Positions 48,056-60,190 are shown, numbered from the stretch's first letter. The stretch is DNA of 64,000 nt from Zygnema cylindricum (GCA_037447655.1 JBBHKE010002617.1:1-64000), one strand, 5' to 3'. Numbers and translations are program-made. The notes: a model not told the origin generated them from the sequence alone.

Positions 48056-51000
48056 TTAAAACCATTTGATTCCAGTTGGGGTCACTCCTTCGTACCTCTC
48101 GCGCGCAAAATTGTTGCTCACACTCATATTCATGTCGGAGGGATTTTCCAAAAGAAAAGACTCCTCTGGGAAATCGCCGGGGAACTCCAAATTTAGCGAG
48201 GAAGATGACATGGGCAAGATTCTAGAAGGAGGCTCGCAGTGAACAAAGGAATAACAAGCCTCAGTTGAGAATCCCATGCGTAACTTGAGACCGAACTGAG
48301 ATGAGGCATCTCTGGATAAAGGTTGGGACGAAGACTGAGTTTCCTGAGGTTCTCCCAAGACACAGACCTGATGAGAACTAGGAACGGAGCTGTTCGCAAG
48401 TTGACAAACAGGATGGTTATTACTTCCTTTAGTTAGAAGGGGATCACTGCCTGTCCCAGACACAGTGGATTGTGACAAATTTCCTTCGTGTCCTCCGCTC
48501 TTGCCACTTAACTCTGAAGACAGGCGTCCTAGCGTTGCCGTTTCTAAACTACTCCCGGGATCTGTTTGATTTACAGGTATTCTAGTTTTTACTGCCCAGT
48601 TCCATGCCACCATTCCCATAACTTTGTGATACTTGCATCGGGTCGCTCTACCCTCGTTCTCAAAACCCCATTTGGCCACTTTCCTACAATCTCTCGCATT
48701 GCAAACTGGTGGTGCTCCAGTCTTAACCATTCCTTCTACTTGATGTCGTGTACATCGACAAGCCCGTCCTCCTACACTTCCAAATACTGCTTGTTTGGAA
48801 CAGTCAATCGCTTCACATTGTGGGTTCTTCAAGCCCACCATCCCTTCAAGTTTGTGTTGCGAACATCGGGTCATCCTCGGTGGGTTTCCCTTTGTCCGAG
48901 GTCGAAGACCAGGGGTCCATGGGAAACCGTACCCAGGGAGTTTTTGGCAACCTTCAGCTTCGCATTTTCCATTTCGAATGTCCATCATTCCCACTTCTTT
49001 ATGAAAGGAACACCTTGAGGCCCTGTCGTTGTCTGGATATCCAAAATAAGGCCTGACTGCACAACCTTCTACGGCACATTGCCTCTTCTCTTTCACATTG
49101 ACCATCCCTTCGAATTTGTGATTTGCACACCACCTTCCTGGTCCACCGGGATAGTTGAAATTCGCAATAGTTACACAATTCAAGGCACTGCAACGGTGAG
49201 AGGGATGGGTCCCTCGTCTATCTACCATTCCCTCCTCTTTATGTTTTTTGCATCGAGTAGGCGCATGGTCTAACGGCTGGGCATAATATGGCCTGTTTTG
49301 ACAACCTTCCTCTGAACATATGAGAAGATCTATACCCTTTTCCCGATGTTCTTCACAATACCAGGATTGTCCAGGGAAGTTGAATTGACCCATCCTGGTA
49401 CACCCAAGGTGTACACAGGCTCTATTTGTGTTCTGTCCAGATCGATTCCGTGACGGGAGAGTAAACTCATTTACAAGACTACCTAACTGTTGAGCTGTCA
49501 GTTCTTTTAGGTCACTCTGGATTTGTTGTAAAACAGAGTCGTTATGATTAACATGGTGGACGCCCTGTTGTTCAGAGAAAGGTTGACACACTTCGTTGTT
49601 ATCATTGTTATTATGTGGTGACTGTTGATGACTACCACGGTGTTGGATAAATGACGAATTGCTTAGCATGGCTGGTTCCTCCAAGTCATGCATTTGAGCC
49701 TCTTCAAACAAGGAAATTTGATTCACAAGACACTGTGTTCTCAAATGTTCCTCTTCCAACTCGGCTGTAATAGAGCTTTCTTCAGAAGGGATAACATATT
49801 TCTGTTGGTCGTGATCAAAAGTTTGTTGCTGTTGCTCGTAAGAAAGGCCAGGACTCGAGGGAATAGTTTGGTCCAGATTCCACGGTATTACAGATACTGC
49901 AAAAACCCACCAGAAGCAAAACAAAGTATTGCAAAACAGGGTAAAGAAAGGCCGTCTGCAAGCCCGTGTACTATTATCCTTAAGAGGGAAGCAAGGGAGG
50001 GATAGATATGTTGAGGGAGAAGGAGGGCGGGAGGGAGGGAGGGAGGGAGGGAGGGAGGGAGGGAAGAGAGGCAGGGAGGGAGAGAGGGAGAGAGACGGAC
50101 CTATGAATAGATGGACGGAGGGCAGACAGATAGATAGTTGGCCCATTTAAACCATAATATACTACAGCTCTACTGTAAGTGGTATGGAGTTAACTGCAAA
50201 ATCGGCAAAATTTCATGTTGTTTTTTTTCACAGATCAAACGTGGTCAAACTAACTCGTGTTTTTAAAATACACATGCCCACATCCACACACACACACACA
50301 AGTTAAACACAACACCCACAATTGTACGTTTCCACTTGAACACCTAAATAGCCTTAGTCAGCAAGAGTGTGACTAAACATGGAAATTCTGCAGTTGCAAA
50401 GATAGCCATTTTGCTTCATCCTGTGCCAATGAGTCGATAAAGCACATTCTTGATAATTTATTAAGCTAGATTTCGTGTGACAATGCATTACAATATATAC
50501 AAGGAGGTCCTCCTTACCCACAGATAGATTGTTGCCACATCAACTCAAACTATCATAGATTTTCAGATCCACATCACCAACATGAACACACACAAACAAA
50601 AACACAAGCTTATTTGCAAATTTCCCTGCAAAATGATGCGCGGATAACGTAATCTAATGGGCAGCATTCTTATACAATCAAAATTAAATCCCACCTTCTC
50701 CTCCTGAAGCATCCATGTGGGCAGTTTCTTCCTCCATACTCCCTACATTTAGTTCCTCGCCACTTTGAACGCCTCCATGCATAAAATCATGGTGGAACTG
50801 CAGTTTTTGATGCTCGTCTAGTTCCTTTTCAAGATGCATTCTGACCATAGCTTGTGAATCCATTTCAAGCTCATCCTCGAAAACAGAAGGTAAGGCGGAA
50901 TCCACGATTGCCTCAGAAGTCACAGCTGAACCTTCATTTGGAGCTTTCAGGTCAAGATGGTGGTGAACAGACGAATCATAACTCGAAAAAAGAGGTGCTA

Positions 51001-53891
51001 GTGAAGATGTCGCAAACAAAGGCGTTGGAAGAAGTTGGTGAGACAAATCATTATTGGAGATTTGGCCAAATCGAGGATTTGAATAATTTTGATGATTTTC
51101 GATGACCATCTAAGCCATGCACATTCCAACAAACAAGAACCTCTTAGTCAGGCTAAAAGACCGGTACAGCAACGAAAAGCCCTTCCCCTAACAAAACTAG
51201 GCTTAATTGATTGCTACGGAAGAAAATGATCTGCATTTATCAATGGTCATGTTTCATGTGTGGTACTGAGTTGCATCGGTCTATTCAGAAAATAATTTCC
51301 AGATCCAAACATTAAATGACAAAAGCAAAGATAAATTCACAATTTCGTTGTCAGACAAGCCCATACACATGTTCCATAAGTTGGCAGGCAATGGTTCAGT
51401 AAATCAGTTAGACTATTTTTACTGCACGCACTATATTATCACCACTATTAAGGTTGCCTATGGTGCCACATTTATGATGCGTTATCATAGCCAAATCCTA
51501 CAAATACTAGCACAATTTTCCCAACTTAAGTGCATTACACCCAAACTCATGTTTTTGACCTGAAGGAATAAACTATTTGGAAGAATGGGCATAAACGTTC
51601 TAGCTTCCAAACGTGTATTTGGCAACTTAAACCCCAAAAAACTCACCAATGGCGAAGGTCCAGCAACCAAATGTTCTGCTTGATGAACTTGTTCTTGTTG
51701 TAGACGATCATCTGGAACACTTATCTCAAAACCTGAGCCTCCAACAACCAAAGCTTTTTCTCGCATGACTGGAGGCAATACACTGGTCTTGCACACTACA
51801 GGACGATCGTCATTACGGACACCCTTCCTTCTCAATGTTTTATGCTGTCGGTTTCCATGCTTGCGATCCACCATACCCAGGAGCATGTGGGTTCCGCACC
51901 TGGACCAATCAGACTGAAGCACAGTTACACACTCCTGATTAACTCCACGTTTAAACATTTACTGGCCACAAGTTTTAGCATGTGGTTCCAAGTTCAATTT
52001 CTTGTCAAAAAAAAGTGCTGTGCTTATATTTCTTTACTATTCTTTATCCATCATTGGAAATGAAAATAGGACACCCGAAATAACTGAATTATGGTTTCCA
52101 AAATGCAGTCTCAAAATTTTAAAATTAGTAACGACCATTGAGGCTAATTATCATGCCAGGTGCATGACCCACAGGACAACAATAATTCCAAAAAGGGAAC
52201 CTCGAGACTGAGATTGCTAAACTTCATCTTTGCAAACCATACTCCTACAAACTACTGGGACCAGGAAGGTCATCCTAGTAAGCACTAAACCAAACGAAGA
52301 CAACCAAACAGGCACAAAAAAATCCAAACAGGCAGGAAAAAATGTTTTTTGTCTGAAAATCTACAGGCATCCATTCACAAATTACCAGAAAGAGGTGGCA
52401 GGAAGGATGCTTCTTAAATCAACATACTCAACATATTGCAAACTCTAAGGTAGAATAAAAAGCTTGGAAGGGAAAGCTGACAACACAGCTATAGAGGGAA
52501 GGGCCCAACCTCACACGTGGACTGTTGGGCCACCCAAAACTTGGAAATTTTTCACATCCTTCGGCCTGGCATCGTTCAGATTTGCAATTCTTGAGGTAAC
52601 GCTTGACATGCTTCACGTCAATCATCCCCTCCACAATGTGTTGCAAGCAACGGAGTTTTCTCTCGCCTGGAAAACCAAAAGATGCGTATTTCGTGCATCC
52701 TTCAAAACGACACCTGGCACTCTCTGTGGGACCCTTCCTTGGTGCTGAACCAAAGAAAAGGCCACCATCAACATAATGAGGTAGCTTCCCTTGTCAATGC
52801 ACGTATAAACTTGGGATCTCTTTTTTGAGAGTAACACTAGTGAAACTGAAAGGGTCAAGATGGATAAATTGTCCAGATTGGTTTTGTGGGCATATATGAA
52901 CGTTGTCAAGCTGCTTCTATAATCACTCAACTGCTCCTTTGAGGGTTGTGTGCCATTCGCTCAAGTTGAAAACGACAACCTAACCTATCAGCTTCACCTA
53001 ATTCCAGTAGGGAAAAAAAAATCGAAATTCTGTCTAGGTCAAAAGAATTTGCAATAGACAACCTTCGTCACAAACTGCCATTGTGAGGTACAGAGTTCGG
53101 AACCAACTAGACAACAGAATTTATCCTGTAAGGATAGACAAAGCAATAAAATGCACACCAAAAAAGAGAGGGCATGTGACGAAGAACAACTTACGTTGAG
53201 GCTTGCTGATGTTGCATTTTGGACGTTTGTCTTCCTCATTACTCCTGGTGAAAGCCTGCAACAGGTTTCCACCAACCCAGGCCAAATATAGCTGAATCCA
53301 AGATAAAACTAGGTAAATTAATAGTCACAAACGACAAACGAAAAAAAATCAGTAAGGCCCAAAAGATTTTTATAACCACTGAAATAGATGTAGATGGACA
53401 TAAGATTTAAAATTGAAGCAAAAAGATAATGCCATAAAAAGAGATGGAGAGAGAGAGAAAGAGAGAGAAAAAGAGATGGATACATATGAACCATTGCATA
53501 GCTCCATTAAACAACTCAGTAGTCTCACTGTTGTTTATCTTGTTGCTAAAAATGCATTTAACCCTTCAACAGAGAGGAAGCAGAGGGAGAGGGAGAGGGA
53601 GAGGGAGAGGGAGGGTAAATGAAATTCCACACGTACTTTTTTCCTTTTTGCAATCCGTACATCTGCAAACCCTGCCGCTGTCAGGGCTGCAGAGAGAACT
53701 TTGTTTAAATCTACGTCCTTTCTTTCGTCTGCTTCTTCACGTACTTTCTGAAGAGCAGTAACCACCTGGCTTACCATCGAGGCTGGAATGTCAGCCTCGG
53801 AATTTTCCTTGACAAAGTTATCATTCCTCAGGGTTTCTCCCGTCTCATGGCCTGGTGTCGGAACCCATTCTTTCACATCATCAAAAGCCAT
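48056..53891 (-). CDS. Cys/His-rich EsV-1-7 repeat protein
   Basis: Minus-strand exons are 53891-53637, 53255-53195, 52744-52515, 51934-51647, 51109-50695 and 49896-48056. All are GT-AG with matching phases, closing at 1029 residues. The repeat is C-x4-C, about 12-17 residues, then C-x2-H-x4-GM(V/I/M). Two copies lie in exons 3-4 (CRFEGCTKYASFGFPGERK; CQAEGCEKFPSFGWPNSPR, the latter split by an intron) and seven in exon 6 (for example CAVEGCAVRPYFGYPDNDRA, CNARDCRKVAKWGFENEG). This is the EsV-1-7 motif of the brown-algal IMMEDIATE UPRIGHT family, whose molecular function is unknown. Exon 1 is acidic with a coiled-coil-like segment. Exons 5-6 have a Gln/Asn-rich linker. Alternative: exon 5 reads to a stop at 50684, giving a 419-residue gene, and exon 6 belongs to a second gene with an unseen start. 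The exon-5 donor (G|GTGGGA) is weak, so I cannot decide. Confidence 0.75.
50023..50100. repeat. (GGGA)n microsatellite
   Basis: A GGGAGGGAGGGA run occurs on the plus strand. On the coding strand of the EsV-1-7 gene it is a TCCC tract roughly 130-200 bases upstream of the last exon. The long open frame that extends exon 6 through it (to 50146) is an artefact. Confidence 0.9.
53578..53614. repeat. (GGGAGA)n repeat in intron 1 of the EsV-1-7 gene
   Basis: GAGGGAGAGGGAGAGGGAGA lies just inside the intron, about 20 bases from the exon-1 donor at 53636. Confidence 0.85.
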
Positions 53892-55584
53892 TATTTTACT
53901 ATAGGATTAACTTAGGATAACTAACAGGGTACGCCTCTTTACATTGCCTGCTGTGCTGGGAGTAGCACTAAGACTCTGCACTATTGCCGTTGTCTTCTAC
54001 ACGTCCATGTAACTTTGCAGTTCGGTTACAAATACAAGGAAAGTTGTAACAACAGCTGTAGTTGCTGCTGCAGTTACAGTTCCAAAGTTATTTTCGTGAT
54101 TTGAATCGTCCAGCGCTAATTTATTGTTTATCAAAGTTACTTTTGAAAGAAAATTACAGCAACACTTCTTTGAAAAAATAAAATTGTATGCGATATAGTT
54201 ACAAGTACAGTTGCCAGTAAAATTTCTTGACAATTTTCCCCTACGGTATCAATAAGTGTGATGGAACACGCCATGTTCTATAAAAAGAAAAGAAAAATTA
54301 GGTTACGGTTACATCCTTAAATTTTAGAGTCCAGAACAAGCTCCAAAGTTTTGACAATTGATTTTGACATTAACCTCGTTTATGATAGACGTATTGATTT
54401 TTGTATTTATTTGTTTAAATAATAAAGAGTGAAGCCAGAAAGCGCATTAAACGAAGAGCCAAACATTTGAGTTTCCATCATCAACACATAATACGGCAGA
54501 AAAAATCTAGATTAGGGTTAAGGAAGGTCATTTATAAACTTGAAAAAAACTACACTAAAGTGACTAAATTTCAATGATAGACGAACTTCATGTCTGACTA
54601 TCCTGAAGCTAGAAGCACGCTGGCATGGTTTATGGGTTTAACAAAGTGCGAGTTGCAACCATGGATTCCTGAACCTACTTGTTGACAAGTTTTCCTTCAT
54701 TTAACCAACATGTTTTCGAGTATTCCCGGCTGATAAAGGCGATACGTATCGGAATGTACGAATCCCGATACGTATGCACAAATTGTCCAGTGTGACGTGG
54801 CGAGTGTAAGTTTCTCGGTCGCACTTTTTCCTCCGACGTCAGCTGGTCCACGTTTTCCGGAATCCAATCACAGGCACGTAGGCCGGTGGGTTGAAACTTG
54901 TTGTAGGGTAAAGAAATTGGTTGGACACATCGAACGGACATTTCAGACCCGATGATCGACGGCCAGCCACGTACACGGCAGAAAAAGCAATAGGTGACGT
55001 GACACTGTTCCACTCAGCATATTCGTTTTACATTGGGATGGTACGGCACTGTGGCAGGTGTCCAACCGTACCATTATTCAAAAATTTGAAGTGAGGAAAC
55101 TGTGTCAACTCTATAAGATGTGCGTATTTTATTAATTTGATGAGGTATTTTTAATTTTTTCAAGTAAAGTTCGAGTTAAAATGTTAAATACATACAATTA
55201 TACAATATGACCTCATTTTCCGCACTCTTAAACTTGTCACACACCATTATATCTCCTTTTGCCTCCTCTGTTTCCTGACACTTGGCAACTTTTCACTTCT
55301 TCTCACTTTTCTCTTTTTTTCTTTTCTCTTTTTTCCTTTTCACTTTTTTCCTTTTTTCACTCTCTCTTTTTCACTTTATCTCTTTATCTCTTTATCTCGT
55401 TGTTTTCGTCCTTCCTCTTTCCTCGTAATCTTTCCCCTTCTCTCTCCCTTTCTTTCCTGTCCTCTCCTTTTTTGACCTTTTTCAATCTGTATCCCTTTCC
55501 TCTCCCTCTTTTTCTTTCTCCCTCTCTTTTCCTTTCTCCGTCCATTTCCTTTTTCTCTCTTCCTATCTGCCTTTCTACTGTCTC
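53892..55584. promoter_or_regulatory. shared upstream region of two divergent genes
   Basis: The EsV-1-7 gene (minus, ATG at 53891) and the F-box gene (plus, ATG at 55585) diverge from this 1.7-kb spacer. The part next to the F-box gene (about 55260-55580) is a CT/TTTC-rich tract that is probably a pyrimidine-rich 5' leader. A patch at 54740-55000 is GC-richer than its surroundings and contains ACGTGG/CCACGT-type words. I could not place a TATA box, and no gene is supported here. Confidence 0.4.
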
Positions 55585-56910
55585 ATGGATCTCTTCGAGC
55601 TTCTCCCTAAACCTCTCATTAGTCACATTTTGTCTTTTATTGACCAAGCTGCGGATGTCCTTTCCTGCTCTCTCGTCAGCCGGAACTTCGCGGAAGCTTC
55701 CCGATACGCGCGCCAGCTGGAATTTGACATGGCTGGTTTGGGAGTAGAAGACGCCGAGGAAGAATTGGTGGTCACCAAAATGGTATTAAAAATGGCTTCT
55801 TTGGAGGTTCTAAAATTCAGAGATCCTCTCACAGATTCTTCTTTCGGGGCCGCAGTTTTGGCATCGTGGGCAATTCACACGTGTCATTCTCTCAAACATT
55901 TATCCCTTCAGTTTTGCCACAGGTTTCCATGGGACTTAGACCGGATACGACAGCTGTCGCTGTTCACGAATCTCAAACAGCTGGAACTGTTGGGTGGGAC
56001 AATTAGTGTGGATTTGTCGATTAGCAAATGCCGCCCTTTTGTTAGCTTAGAAGTTTTGATTTTAGGGTTTAAATGTTGTGCGTCGGATGAACAACTTAGT
56101 GGATTGCTTAAACTTTGTCCTCGTTTAAAAGTTTTGGAAATCGGGACTGTCGACGGTTTACTTTCTCCAGTGGTAGAATCTTCGACTCTAACAAAGTTAA
56201 GGAGAGGAGCTGTTCTTATCGAAGAACCATTTTTTTGCGAGGAGCTTGAAAGTATCAAGATATTGGCTCCCAATTTGTCTTTTCTGGAGCTCCGTGACAC
56301 TCGTCGTCTTATTCTTCCGGAAGCCGATTGTCTTCAAGTTTTGAGAGTTTCGGGAGAATGGGAAATGATTCTTGAAATTGGGAAAACCCCAAACTTGGAA
56401 GAATTGTCACTGAGAGGAGAAGATGACGAAGCAATAAAACAAGATGCATCTTCACTTAGTTTACTTTTGTCCAATAGTACGACTTTAAAACATCTGGCGT
56501 TGGAAAATGTGTTTCTTGTGGGGAGAGAAGACCAACCTGCCTCTGTTGCTGATGAAGTACTTAATATTGTTTTCGAGGAATCAAATCATTTGGCGTACGT
56601 AGACATTGGAGCCCCAATAATGGACAGACTTTTGGATACTAGTTTTGCGAATTTCCGACAAAGAGGAGCTTGTAACAGTATCAGAGAACTGCATTTAGGG
56701 TTCACTTCTTTTACTGCCTCGGTTGCCACATTGCTCGGGAAGATTCTGGACTGGCAATGTAATTTGAAAGTTTTGGGTTTGTATTTGGGAGGCAAAAGTG
56801 ACCAGGCTCCTCCAAGTGTCGATTGGGAATTTTTTTGCGCTTTTCTCAACTTTCAACGCCTTCATCCTAACGTGACATTTGTTCTCCCAACATCCACTGT
56901 TAGACAGTAA
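55585..56910 (+). CDS. F-box protein with leucine-rich-like repeats
   Basis: A single exon of 441 residues from ATG at 55585 to TAA at 56908-56910. Residues 1-45 form an F-box (LFELLPKPLISHILSFID, then SCSLVSRNF), the part that docks onto Skp1 in an SCF ubiquitin ligase. Residues about 70-420 hold irregular leucine-rich repeats such as SLKHLSLQFCHRF, NLKQLELLGG, RLKVLEIGTV, NLSFLELRDT, NLEELSLRGE, TLKHLALENV and NLKVLGLYLGG, which would select the substrate. The sequence places it in the broad plant F-box/LRR group, but I cannot name an orthologue. A start further upstream is ruled out by stop codons and the CT-rich leader. The substrate is unknown. Confidence 0.88.
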   Translation: MDLFELLPKPLISHILSFIDQAADVLSCSLVSRNFAEASRYARQLEFDMAGLGVEDAEEELVVTKMVLKMASLEVLKFRDPLTDSSFGAAVLASWAIHTCHSLKHLSLQFCHRFPWDLDRIRQLSLFTNLKQLELLGGTISVDLSISKCRPFVSLEVLILGFKCCASDEQLSGLLKLCPRLKVLEIGTVDGLLSPVVESSTLTKLRRGAVLIEEPFFCEELESIKILAPNLSFLELRDTRRLILPEADCLQVLRVSGEWEMILEIGKTPNLEELSLRGEDDEAIKQDASSLSLLLSNSTTLKHLALENVFLVGREDQPASVADEVLNIVFEESNHLAYVDIGAPIMDRLLDTSFANFRQRGACNSIRELHLGFTSFTASVATLLGKILDWQCNLKVLGLYLGGKSDQAPPSVDWEFFCAFLNFQRLHPNVTFVLPTSTVRQ

Positions 56911-58508
56911 AAGTAGCTAAACCTAATTGACTATGTCATGAATTTTCTCTTTGTTTTACACTAGTGTCAAGAAAACAGTCACTCTTTAAGAGTACGTTTT
57001 TTTTTTGGATTCTTTTTAGCAAAAGTTTTGGAATGTTGGGACTGGACAAACAGAGGAGAAAGGAGAAGACTGAAGGAAAAGAAGAGGGGAGAAAAGTGAT
57101 TCAATGATAAATGGATAGATATACCTAGGCTTATTTTTTGAAGGTGGGGGCTGGACAAAGATGTCTTGACCATGTACGATTAGTTTTCATGTTATGGTTC
57201 AAGCTTTTATTACATTCCTGTTTTTGTGTCATCCATCATTCTTTTCCCATTAACAGTTTGACATTCGGCCGGTATTTGTGATCGGAAATTTAATGTGGAG
57301 AGCTAAATCAAAGCAGTTTTTGAGCCGAGAAACCGAATATTCTTCACCACATAGTTATCTGATTCATATTCCAAGCGGTTTTTGGGCTGTCCTTTCAGTC
57401 TTTCGTACTCGAGATTTTTCGGTGTTCAATGGAAGACAAAGATCTGAGCTACAATTGTAGTTAGTTGAACTTGAAATTCTTGTTCTTAATAAAAAGCATT
57501 TCCAAATCTTTTCGTCCTCTCTGGGTGAGTTCTTTTTGGAGCTGTTGCCCATTTGTCATCAAGCCCATTTGCTCATCCATTGGTTCGATCCCATTTCTAG
57601 TCCTTTGGTTTAATAATTGTATTCCACAACATGACCAACTCTCGAGAATCTTCTCATAATCTCATTGGGCATTCTTTCATTGTTCATATTTGAAGGTCAG
57701 TAGAAAGGTTTTGTGAAGTTAAATAGCATAGTTGACCATCTTCCTAACTTTTTTGACCAATTTTAGCATGAAGGACTCTTGTGCCCTTCATTTCATCATG
57801 TAAACACAAGTCCTATATAAGATAGAATCAAATCTTGTAATAAGTCTTTAGTTGTGATCGATCGTTTCTATCGTCGATCGTTTTTTTTTTAACGTTTTTT
57901 TCAATGTAACAATCAACTATATCAACTGGAGTTGTTTCTAATAGTTTTCTGATTTGGAACAAACTTCTTACGTGTTTCGAAAGTTTCATGTATGGGTTGA
58001 TATATTATTGTTCTCTCTTTCTTGTGTGGTCGAGATTACTTTTGAACGGTATGAGATACATGTTGTTATTAGACTTTTTGAACACCTTTTGCGGTATATT
58101 TGAAAGGGCTCCATTCAAGGTACATAGTTTTTTGGGAGAAAGCTGAACATTTTTTGGTCATGATACGATTTTCTGACGCAAATCTTTGCCAATTATTTTT
58201 GTTATGATTTTTATTATGATGTTTATTACGATTTTTGATATTCTTTGTATTACCCTTGTACAGTCCTTTGGCAAAATGCATTCAAGGGGTAGTTTGTATT
58301 TTTTTAGAAAAGCTGGAGTCATTTTGAAGTAGAGACCAATGTGTGGCCAAAAATTATTTTCTAAATGTTGATGGTAGAACAAAAAAAAAAAAAAAACATG
58401 ACCACAATAACCTGATGTATGGCAAATTCACAAAACAATGTGGAGCGTGAAAATGAAGGTGAAGGCTAGTGGGTCAAGATGTTACATCAGATTTTGATGG
58501 TGATGTCT

Positions 58509-58605
58509 CCAACTCTCCCTCTCCCTCTTCCTCCCTCTCCCCCTCCCTCTTCCCCCCCCCCCCCCCCCCTCCCCCTCCCTCTCCCTCTCCCTCTCCCTCT
58601 CTCTC
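58509..58605. repeat. CCCTCT-type repeat with a long C homopolymer
   Basis: CCCTCTCCCTCTTCC units pass into an uninterrupted run of about 17 Cs and back to CCCTCT units. The homopolymer may be miscalled in length. Confidence 0.85.
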
Positions 58606-58613
58606 GAGTTTAA

Positions 58614-59205
58614 CAAAGTGAAGTCCACCGTGACAAGATGTCACATCAAATTTTGATGTTGATGGAGTTTACCAGTATGGAGCTAAGTACAAATGTACGA
58701 AAAAAAGTTGGAAATGCTATATATGGTAAATCCTGTACTATGCATGTACTAAAAAGTTATAAACCCTAAAAAGTTGTAAACCCTAAAAATTTGTAAACCC
58801 TAAAAAGATGTACAATATGAGTGTAGTACTACATCGTCACCACATATATTGCTTCCAATTGTTTTCGCACATTTTAATATTGTTATGAAAGCATCATTTT
58901 GTTAACCTTCGTGATATACACCANNNNNNNNNNGAAGGGCTGCTTAAACATCAAACCAGAGGATCTAGTTTAACAAGGTGAAGTCCACTGTGACAAGATG
59001 TCACATCAAATTTTGACGTTGATGGAGCTTAGTACAAATGTACTAAAAAAGTTGCAAATGCTATATGGTGAATCCTGTACTATGCATGTACTAAAGAGTT
59101 GTAAACCCCTTTAAAAAAGTTGTACAATATGCGTGTAGTACTACATCATCATTACATATAGTGTTTCCAATTGTTTTCGCACATTTTAATAACGGTGTGA
59201 ATGTA
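58614..59205. repeat. direct repeat of about 250-300 bp flanking the gap
   Basis: The copies at 58614-58900 and 58970-59200 share GTGACAAGATGTCACATCAA, GTACTATGCATGTACTAAA, GTGTAGTACTACATC and TTCCAATTGTTTTCGCACAT, in order. The first has an extra run of three AAACCCTAAAAAGTTGT-like units. A third, inverted fragment lies at 46340-46470. The repeat contains the small palindrome GATGTGACATCTTGTCAC in reverse orientation. Confidence 0.88.
58924..58933. other. assembly gap (10 Ns)
   Basis: Ten consecutive Ns lie between two copies of a direct repeat, a typical place for an assembler to fail. The true gap size is unknown. Confidence 0.99.
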
Positions 59206-60120
59206 TCATGGAATGATGGAATTGAGGCAATAATTAGGAGGAATCGATCCGTACACGTGTCATTGAGAAAAAACTCAAAAGGAGAAGGAGACCAAACTAC
59301 AAATTCGTCGGGAAGGATAGTCCTTTGTTGGAGAGTACAACGTCCGTACAGAAAGAAAAATTTCTAGCGATAGGACTGGTCGGCTGTTGGAGTCGTCCAA
59401 AAATAACATTCGATAAACTATGTTCGAAAAGTTTTTGTAACATGCGTGTCACGTCACCGAACTTGGCGCCTTGAACCAGAGGTCGCAAACGGTCAACCGA
59501 AACCGTGACCGACCGTCAACCGACCGCCCGCGTCAGATCCGGAACGGATTCGGTTGCCAAATTTGGGGGCCGGGCGGATTCAGGCGGTTGATTCACAGAA
59601 AAAAAATAAAAATTGGTTACGGTCAAGTAAGCAAAATACGAAAAAAAATGAAAATTTTGTACTGTCCATACAATCCAACATTATTGTACTTTGTACTCTT
59701 GGTATCGTGGAAGTACGTGACATCATGATTATTTTTTTCTTTATAATTTTGTACTTTTTCGGGTACGGGCGGGTACAGGTAGTCCCGAGAAATCGAGTTT
59801 CGGTTAACTTTTATCATCGCAAACGCGTTTCGGGTAATGGTTAAAAATTTTGGAGCGTGACATAACCCAGTCGGGCATCGGGTACTCAGATTTTGAAAAA
59901 AAAAAAAACGGTCGGTTTCGGTTATCTAAAATTTTGACTTTTGTGACCTCTGCCTTGAACCCAAACTAGAATTATTAACACTACAGTACACCGTGCATCG
60001 CTATTAGTAGTGTTGGGTATCGAGGGCCATTTGCCGATATTCGATATATATCGAATTTCAGGTATCCGATAATCGATGTATCGCTTCGATATATCGATTA
60101 TTGAAATATCGCGATATATC

Positions 60121-60190
60121 GCCAATATATCGTCGATATATGGTATCGCCAATATATCGTCGATATATGGTATCGCCAATATATCGAAGC
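60121..60190. repeat. 27-bp tandem repeat of CGATATAT palindromes
   Basis: GCCAATATATCGTCGATATA followed by TGGTATC is repeated exactly at 60121-60147 and 60148-60174, with a partial third copy. Both lie inside the 60009-60439 insertion. Confidence 0.9.

Noticed and set aside
49897-50146. Extension of the EsV-1-7 exon to a Met at 50146
   Set aside because: The extension reads through a TCCC microsatellite and contains a clear splice acceptor (TTTTTGCAG) at 49896.
57278-57659. Two small plus-strand frames after the F-box gene
   Set aside because: Each is near 60 codons, with no domain and no splice signals linking them. They are more likely 3' flank.
58740-58806. Interstitial telomeric repeat (AAACCCTA words)
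   Set aside because: The AAACCCTAAAAAGTTGT units are 17 bp and belong to a local dispersed repeat. They are not a run of the 7-bp plant telomere unit.
59161-59367. Open frame downstream of the gap
   Set aside because: It starts inside the dispersed repeat and has no similarity that I recognise.
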